DNA from: Ruminococcaceae bacterium UBA7217
Lineage (GTDB): Bacteria > Bacillota > Clostridia > Oscillospirales > Acutalibacteraceae
Assembly: GCA_002490425.1 (NCBI GenBank)
Contig: DKTZ01000040.1
Coordinates: 9,710-27,803 of the forward strand
Length of the DNA stretch: 18,094 nucleotides
Direction of reading: 5' to 3'
Each line of letters starts with the position of its first letter. Position 1 is the first letter of the stretch. Below the pieces are notes generated by a model, which worked only from the letters and a program-made list of their open reading frames with translations, was not told the origin of the DNA and did not search any database. Both the position numbers and the translations under genes were made by a program. Of this stretch, positions 13,483-18,094 are shown piece after piece.

Positions 13483-14730
13483 ATGAAATTTAATTTTATT
13501 GACGGCGGAATTTGCGCCGCTCAGGGATTTCGGGCAAGCGGTACTTACTGCGGAATAAAAAAGCCTGCGGTTGAAAATCCCAATATAAAGCACAAGAATG
13601 ATATATGCCTTTACGTGAGCGACGTTGTGTGCAATGCGGCAGCAGTATATACCCAAAACAAGGTGAAAGGTGCGCCGATAATTGTAACAAAGGCGAATTT
13701 AGATAAAAGCGGAAATAAAGCTAAAGCGGTTATTGCAAATTCTAAAAATGCCAACACCTGCAATGCAGACGGTGAGGAAAAGGCAAACAGAATGTGCGAG
13801 CTTGTAGCAAATGAGCTTAATATTCCGAAAGAACAGGTAATTGTTGCAAGTACGGGCGTTATCGGTCAGGTGCTTCCGATTGAACCTATTGAAAAGGCTG
13901 TTCCGATTCTTGTAAATGAGCTGGATTATAATAAAAATCTTGAAGCCGCAACTGCGATTATGACAACAGATACAGTAAAAAAAGAGTATGCTGTTGAATT
14001 TCTTATCGGCGGAAAAATATGCAAAATAGGCGGTATGGCAAAGGGAAGCGGAATGATTCATCCAAATATGGCGACAACGCTTAATTTTATTACAACCGAC
14101 TGTGCAATAGGTTCGTACCTTTTGCAAAAAGCATTGAGTGAAATTGTTAAGGTGACTTACAACTGTCTTTCAATTGACGGTGACACTTCAACTAACGATA
14201 TGGTATGTCTTATGGCAAACGGTCTTGCGCTTAATGAAGAAATTACCGCAGAGGGCGAAGACTTTGATATTTTTAAAGCGGCGCTTTATGAGGTAATGGC
14301 AAATCTTACCCGTATGCTCGCTAAAGACGGAGAGGGAGCAACAAAGCTCCTTGAATGTACAGTAAGCGGCGCTGAAAATAAAGATACAGCGATTACCGTT
14401 GCTAAAAGCGTTGTGTGCTCATCTCTTTTTAAGGCGGCAATGTTCGGTGAGGATGCAAACTGGGGGCGTGTTCTTTGCGCTATAGGCTATGCAGACGCTG
14501 AATTTGATATAAATAAGGTAGACGTTGATTTAAAGAGCGAAAATGGCGTTGTTGCGGTTTGCAGAAACGGATCGGGAATTGATTTCAGTGAGGAAAAGGC
14601 GAGCGAGGTTCTCTCTTCCGATGAAATTCAGATTTTGATTGAATTACACGAAGGTAGTGAAAAAGCGACTGCTTGGGGTTGCGATTTAACCTATGATTAT
14701 GTTAAAATAAACGGCGATTACCGTACCTGA
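13483..14730 (+). CDS. argJ: Bifunctional glutamate N-acetyltransferase / ornithine acetyltransferase
   Basis: A 415-residue Ntn-type acetyltransferase that transfers acetyl from N-acetylornithine to glutamate, closing the acetyl cycle. It is made as a precursor cut between A197 and T198 in MIHPNMATTLNF; T198 becomes the nucleophile. The oxyanion segment ASTGVIGQ is at 122-129, and the C-terminus NGDYRT is characteristic. ATG 13483 is preferred over ATG 13477 because AGGAGA (13471-13476) would touch the latter. Whether it also uses acetyl-CoA (bifunctional) or only recycles cannot be decided by sight. No argA is in the window. It is followed by a 68-bp gap with nested hairpins. Confidence 0.95.
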   Translation: MKFNFIDGGICAAQGFRASGTYCGIKKPAVENPNIKHKNDICLYVSDVVCNAAAVYTQNKVKGAPIIVTKANLDKSGNKAKAVIANSKNANTCNADGEEKANRMCELVANELNIPKEQVIVASTGVIGQVLPIEPIEKAVPILVNELDYNKNLEAATAIMTTDTVKKEYAVEFLIGGKICKIGGMAKGSGMIHPNMATTLNFITTDCAIGSYLLQKALSEIVKVTYNCLSIDGDTSTNDMVCLMANGLALNEEITAEGEDFDIFKAALYEVMANLTRMLAKDGEGATKLLECTVSGAENKDTAITVAKSVVCSSLFKAAMFGEDANWGRVLCAIGYADAEFDINKVDVDLKSENGVVAVCRNGSGIDFSEEKASEVLSSDEIQILIELHEGSEKATAWGCDLTYDYVKINGDYRT

Positions 14731-14778
14731 GCTGAAGTGAGCCGTATTTACGGCATATTGGCAGAGTTTTATTCAGCT
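14730..14778 (+). other. Nested hairpin in the argJ-argB gap
   Basis: AGCTGAA (14730-14736) pairs with TTCAGCT (14772-14778). Inside lies GCCGTA-TT-TACGGC (14741-14754). No T-run follows, so termination is unlikely. This is the only gap over 15 bp in the his-arg cluster. The structure ends 4 bp before the argB SD (TGGAGG, 14784-14789), so it could influence mRNA processing, stability or argB translation. Confidence 0.5.
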
Positions 14779-14798
14779 TAAATTGGAGGCAAATTCAA

Positions 14799-15665
14799 AT
14801 GGAAAATTTTTCAAATGCAGAGCGTGCAGAGGTCTTAACACAGGCTCTTCCCTACATTAAGCGTTATGTGGGCAAGGTCGTAGTTGTTAAATACGGCGGC
14901 AACGCAATGATAAACGAAAGCCTTAAAAAGCAGGTTATGGAGGACATAGTTCTTCTGTGGCTTATAGGCGTTAAGGTGGTTCTCGTTCACGGCGGCGGAC
15001 CTGAAATCAACGATCTTATGAATAAACTCGGCAAAAAGGCAGAGTTTGTTGACGGCTTGCGGGTTACCGATAAAGAAACCGTGGACATTGTTTCTATGGT
15101 GCTTGCAGGTAAGGTTAATAAATCGCTTGTAAATCTTCTTCAGGTGCAGGGCGCCAATGTAATGGGCGTTTCCGGTATTGACGGCAAGCTTATTGAAGCG
15201 AAGGTTAAAAATGAAAAATTAGGTTACGTAGGCGAAATAACGAAGATAAACATTGAACCTGTTGAGGGTATCCTTGAATACGGTTATATCCCAGTAGTTT
15301 CAACGGTTGCCTGCGACAAAAAGGGTAATACCTACAACATTAACGGCGACACAGCGGCGGCATTTATTGCGGGGGCGCTCAAGGCCGAAAGACTTATTAT
15401 GATGACAGACATTGCAGGAGTACTCAGAGATAAGGACGACCCCTCAACCCTAATTCCTGAGCTTACGGTTACCGATGCTCAATCGCTTAAAGAAGAAGGC
15501 ATAATTGCAGGCGGAATGATTCCTAAGGTTGACTGCTGTGTTGAGGCGATAAAAATGGGCGTTGAAAACGTAACAATAATGGACGGCAGAATACCCCATT
15601 CAATTCTTATGGAGCTTCTCACTGCAGAGGGCGCAGGAACTATGGTCACAGGAGATAAAAAATGA
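14799..15665 (+). CDS. argB: Acetylglutamate kinase
   Basis: A 288-residue amino-acid kinase fold enzyme that phosphorylates N-acetylglutamate. Motifs are KYGGNAM (31-37), HGGGPEI (64-70), NINGDTAAA (180-188) and GGMIPKV (238-244). The N-terminal helix before the core (AERAEVLTQALPYIKRY) and the C-terminal GRIPHSILMELL-GAGTM region are typical of the hexameric, arginine-inhibited kinases found with ArgJ pathways, so feedback control by arginine is expected from family knowledge. SD TGGAGG is 9 nt before ATG. It overlaps argD by 4 bp (ATGA). Confidence 0.97.
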   Translation: MENFSNAERAEVLTQALPYIKRYVGKVVVVKYGGNAMINESLKKQVMEDIVLLWLIGVKVVLVHGGGPEINDLMNKLGKKAEFVDGLRVTDKETVDIVSMVLAGKVNKSLVNLLQVQGANVMGVSGIDGKLIEAKVKNEKLGYVGEITKINIEPVEGILEYGYIPVVSTVACDKKGNTYNINGDTAAAFIAGALKAERLIMMTDIAGVLRDKDDPSTLIPELTVTDAQSLKEEGIIAGGMIPKVDCCVEAIKMGVENVTIMDGRIPHSILMELLTAEGAGTMVTGDKK

Positions 15666-16828
15666 GTTTACAAGAAACAGATAAAAAATTTATAGCAAAT
15701 ACTTATAACCGCTTTCCCGTAAGCATTGTCAGCGGTAAGGGTTCGGTTGTAAAGGACGAAAACGGAAAAGAATATATCGACCTCGGTTCGGGGATAGGTG
15801 TAACATCCTTCGGAATTGCCGATGAAATCTGGCAAAGCGCAATAACAGAGCAAATCGGGAAAGTTCAGCATATGTCAAATCTTTATTATACCGAGCCGTG
15901 TACCCGTCTTGCAGAGTTGCTTTGTGAAAAAACGGGAATGAAAAAGGTTTTCTTTTCAAATTCGGGCGCTGAGGCAAATGAATGTGCCATTAAAATTGCA
16001 AGAAAATATGCGGGCGATAAATACGGCAACGACAGATTTACAATAGTAACGCTCAAAAACAGCTTTCACGGCAGAACACTCACTACTCTGTCCGCAACTG
16101 GGCAGGAGCATTACCATGAGCTGTTTAATCCCTTAACCCCCGGTTTTACAAGTGTGGACATGGGCGATTTAGATGCTTTGAATAAAATCCACGCTGAAAC
16201 TCCCGTTGCAGGCGTGCTTATTGAATGCATTCAGGGCGAAGGCGGAGTTTTGCCCATAGACGCCGATTTTATTAAGAGCTTAAACGCTTGGTGCAATGAA
16301 AACGACGTTCTGTTTATGGTGGACGAGGTTCAGACAGGCAACGGCAGGACGGGCGAGTTTTACGCTTATATGAATTACGGTGTAACACCCGATGTTGTGT
16401 CTACCGCAAAAGGGCTTGCAGGCGGCTTGCCGCTTGGGGCTACGCTTATCGGCGAAAAGGCACAGAATGTTTTGGGCTTCGGCGACCACGGCTCAACCTT
16501 CGGCGGAAACCCCGTTTGCTGTGCGGCGGCAGTAAGTATTGTAAAGCGAATTGACTCTGCACTTCTTGCAGATGTTAAAGAGAAAAGCAAGGCTGTTTTT
16601 GAAGCACTTCAGGGCGCAAAGGGCGTTGAAAGTGTCAGCGGAATGGGACTTATGATTGGTATTAAACCCGTAAGACCTGCCGCGGAAATAGTTAAGGAAG
16701 TAATGGACAAAGGCGTTCTCTGCCTTACTGCTAAAGACAAAGTCCGCTTGCTTCCGGCACTGAATATTCCGAAAGAAACGCTTTTAGAAGCTGTTGAAAT
16801 AATAAAGAATGCGTGTGTAAATGTGTAA
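15662..16828 (+). CDS. argD: Acetylornithine aminotransferase
   Basis: A 388-residue class III PLP aminotransferase that converts N-acetylglutamate semialdehyde to N-acetylornithine with glutamate. Motifs are FSNSGAEANECA (98-109), FHGRT (135-139), DEVQTGNGRTG (221-231) with the PLP-binding aspartate, and the Schiff-base lysine K250 in STAKGLAGGLPLGA. Position between argB and argF makes this ArgD rather than ornithine or GABA aminotransferase. It may also act on succinyl-diaminopimelate in lysine synthesis, as known for this family. It ends 10 bp before the preferred argF ATG. Confidence 0.96.
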   Translation: MSLQETDKKFIANTYNRFPVSIVSGKGSVVKDENGKEYIDLGSGIGVTSFGIADEIWQSAITEQIGKVQHMSNLYYTEPCTRLAELLCEKTGMKKVFFSNSGAEANECAIKIARKYAGDKYGNDRFTIVTLKNSFHGRTLTTLSATGQEHYHELFNPLTPGFTSVDMGDLDALNKIHAETPVAGVLIECIQGEGGVLPIDADFIKSLNAWCNENDVLFMVDEVQTGNGRTGEFYAYMNYGVTPDVVSTAKGLAGGLPLGATLIGEKAQNVLGFGDHGSTFGGNPVCCAAAVSIVKRIDSALLADVKEKSKAVFEALQGAKGVESVSGMGLMIGIKPVRPAAEIVKEVMDKGVLCLTAKDKVRLLPALNIPKETLLEAVEIIKNACVNV

Positions 16829-16838
16829 GGGTGACGGT

Positions 16839-17822
16839 ATGAATTTAAAAGGTAGGCATTTTTTAAAGCTGCTTGATTTTACTCCCGAGGAAATAAATTA
16901 TTTGCTCGATTTGTCGGCAGAGCTTAAAAATAAAAAGAAAAACGGAATACCCCACAGGACTTGCGAGGGCAAAAACATTGCGCTTATTTTTGAAAAAACA
17001 AGCACTCGCACCCGCTGTGCATTTGAGGTTGCGGCGGCGGATCTCGGTATGCACCCCGTTTACCTCGACCCGCAAGGCTCGCAGATAGGCAAAAAAGAGA
17101 GTATTGCTGACACAGCAAGGGTACTCGGCAGAATGTTTGACGGAATTGAGTACCGCGGCTTCGGGCAGGAAATTGTTGAAAATTTAGCAAAGTATGCAGG
17201 TGTGCCAGTTTGGAACGGACTTACAAATGAGTTTCACCCCACGCAGATTCTTGCCGATTTTTTGACAATCCGCGAGCATTTCGGCACTCTTTCGGGCAAA
17301 AAACTTGTCTATATGGGCGATGCAAGGTACAATATGGGCAATTCCTTAATGGTCGGTGCGGCAAAAATGGGGATGCATTTTGTTGCCTGCGCTCCGAAGA
17401 AATATTTCCCCGACGGCGAGCTTGTAAAGGAATGTATGAGAGTTGCTGAGGGAACGGGCGCAGTTATTGAATTTTGCGAAGACCCCTTGACTGCAACAAA
17501 AAATGCCGATGTAATTTACACCGACGTTTGGGTTTCTATGGGTGAGGCGGACGAGGTTTGGGAAGAGCGTATCCGTGACTTAACTCCTTACAGAGTTACA
17601 ATGGATTTGCTTAATAATGCAGGTGAAAACTGCCGCTTTATGCACTGTTTGCCGGCTTTTCACGACCTTAACACCGAAATCGGCAAGAAAATTTATGAAA
17701 AATTCGGCTTAACTTGTATGGAGGTTACCGACGAGGTAATTGAGAGCGACCGCTCAATAGTCTTTGACGAGGCGGAGAACCGTATGCACACAATTAAAGC
17801 CGTAATGGCGGCAACGCTGTAA
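16839..17822 (+). CDS. argF: Ornithine carbamoyltransferase
   Basis: A 327-residue enzyme that joins ornithine and carbamoyl phosphate to give citrulline. The carbamoyl-phosphate site STRTR is at 55-59, HPTQ at 133-136, the ornithine site DVWVSMGE at 229-236 and HCLP at 269-272. ATG 16839, with AAGGGTGA at 16827-16834, is preferred to an in-frame ATG at 16821 that overlaps argD. The sequence (YRGFGQEIVENLAKYAGVPV region) resembles the subgroup that includes both anabolic ArgI and catabolic ArcB. The arg gene context supports a biosynthetic role, with catabolic ArcB as the alternative. The last gene before the operon terminator. Confidence 0.95.
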   Translation: MNLKGRHFLKLLDFTPEEINYLLDLSAELKNKKKNGIPHRTCEGKNIALIFEKTSTRTRCAFEVAAADLGMHPVYLDPQGSQIGKKESIADTARVLGRMFDGIEYRGFGQEIVENLAKYAGVPVWNGLTNEFHPTQILADFLTIREHFGTLSGKKLVYMGDARYNMGNSLMVGAAKMGMHFVACAPKKYFPDGELVKECMRVAEGTGAVIEFCEDPLTATKNADVIYTDVWVSMGEADEVWEERIRDLTPYRVTMDLLNNAGENCRFMHCLPAFHDLNTEIGKKIYEKFGLTCMEVTDEVIESDRSIVFDEAENRMHTIKAVMAATL

Positions 17823-17880
17823 AATTATTTGTAGGGCATACCGTGGCAAAAAAATAATATAATTTTACATATTTTATTTC

Positions 17881-17912
17881 GGGCTGTCGGAATCGGCAGC
17901 CCTTACTTTTTA
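17881..17912 (+). terminator. Intrinsic terminator of the his-arg operon
   Basis: The 9-bp stem GGGCTGTCG (17881-17889) / CGGCAGCCC (17894-17902) has one G-U pair and a GAAT loop, followed by TTACTTTTTATT. It is the first clear terminator after 4490, so the whole his-arg set can be read as one unit. The 58 bp between argF and the stem are AT-rich and hold nothing else I recognise. Confidence 0.88.
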
Positions 17913-17935
17913 TTGGTATTTTTGTAGAGTGTGTT

Positions 17936-18094
17936 GACCCTCGGCTCCCCTGAAAGGGGAGCTGTCGAGCGTTAGCGAGACTGAGGGGTTAATTTCTTTA
18001 AAAATAAGCTTTATGACCCCTCTGTCAACTTCGTTGACATCTCCCCTTTCAGGGGCGACAAGATCCTCTGTCACTTCGTGACATCTCCATTACT
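17936..18094. repeat. Array of hairpin-forming intergenic repeats, truncated at window end
   Basis: Three related units are seen. Unit A (17956-17989) has GGGGAGCTGTC...GACTGAGGGG. Unit B (18016-18046), in opposite orientation, has CCCCTCTGTCAAC-TTC-GTTGACATCTCCCC. Unit C (18064-18088) has CTCTGTCAC-TTC-GTGACATCTCC. B and C each contain a perfect hairpin (7 bp and 6 bp arms). CCCCTGAAAGGGGAG (17947-17961) and CTCCCCTTTCAGGGG (18041-18055) are perfect 15-bp inverted arms, and GAGGGGT (17983-17989) matches ACCCCTC (18016-18022) inside them. This looks like the MITE-like or palindromic intergenic repeats common in gut Clostridia. No coding potential is seen. Confidence 0.75.

Noticed and set aside
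17936..18094. CRISPR array
   Set aside because: Units are irregularly spaced, inverted relative to each other, and form hairpins, with no uniform spacers.

Overview
The window looks like chromosomal DNA of a low-to-moderate GC member of the class Clostridia. The Oscillospiraceae/Ruminococcaceae-like gut lineages are my best guess. This rests on sigma-A type promoters, strong AGGAGG-like ribosome binding sites, the short HisG plus HisZ pair, a TrpR/YerC-family regulator heading a his operon, and a terminal intergenic repeat of the kind common in such genomes. No species can be named from the sequence alone. All real genes lie on the + strand.

Left part (1-4490), regulatory and accessory genes. 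A small XRE-type regulator (161-490) is followed by a LytTR response regulator (555-1250) and a polytopic GHKL sensor kinase (1307-2587). The last two form an AgrA/AgrC-like pair, with no peptide-processing or peptide gene in view. A separate promoter then drives an aldo/keto reductase carrying a C-terminal two-[4Fe-4S] ferredoxin-like domain (2660-3823), closely followed by a TetR-family regulator (3839-4435). An intrinsic terminator closes this block.

Centre (4594-12539), histidine biosynthesis. A 405-bp gap holds two promoters, a set of TAAAGT half-sites that overlap the second promoter, and a structured leader. After it come a YerC/TrpR-family regulator and hisZ-hisG-hisD-hisC-hisB-hisH-hisA-hisF-hisIE, nearly all overlapping or abutting. 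The set covers every step from PRPP to histidine except histidinol-phosphate phosphatase. HisB is single-domain, so the phosphatase must be encoded elsewhere.

Right part (12551-17822), arginine/ornithine biosynthesis. argC-argJ-argB-argD-argF follow hisIE with an 11-bp gap and no visible terminator or promoter. This suggests one his-arg supra-operon of about 13 kb, ending in the strong terminator at 17881. The five genes take glutamate to citrulline by the acetyl-recycling (ArgJ) route. argG, argH and carbamoyl-phosphate synthase are not in the window.

The most unusual signal is a pair of homologous structured 5' leaders at 75-160 and 4772-4840. Each sits directly before a helix-turn-helix regulator gene. 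They share an AATAC...GGAACG block, an outer stem with a compensatory A-U/G-C change, an inner stem, a GCTTTTTGT strand and the same 13-nt spacing from stem to ATG. Neither gene has a normal Shine-Dalgarno next to its ATG. The clear purine-rich SD lies at the base of the hairpin, before a short reading frame. The window ends in an array of hairpin repeats (17936-18094) that runs off the edge.
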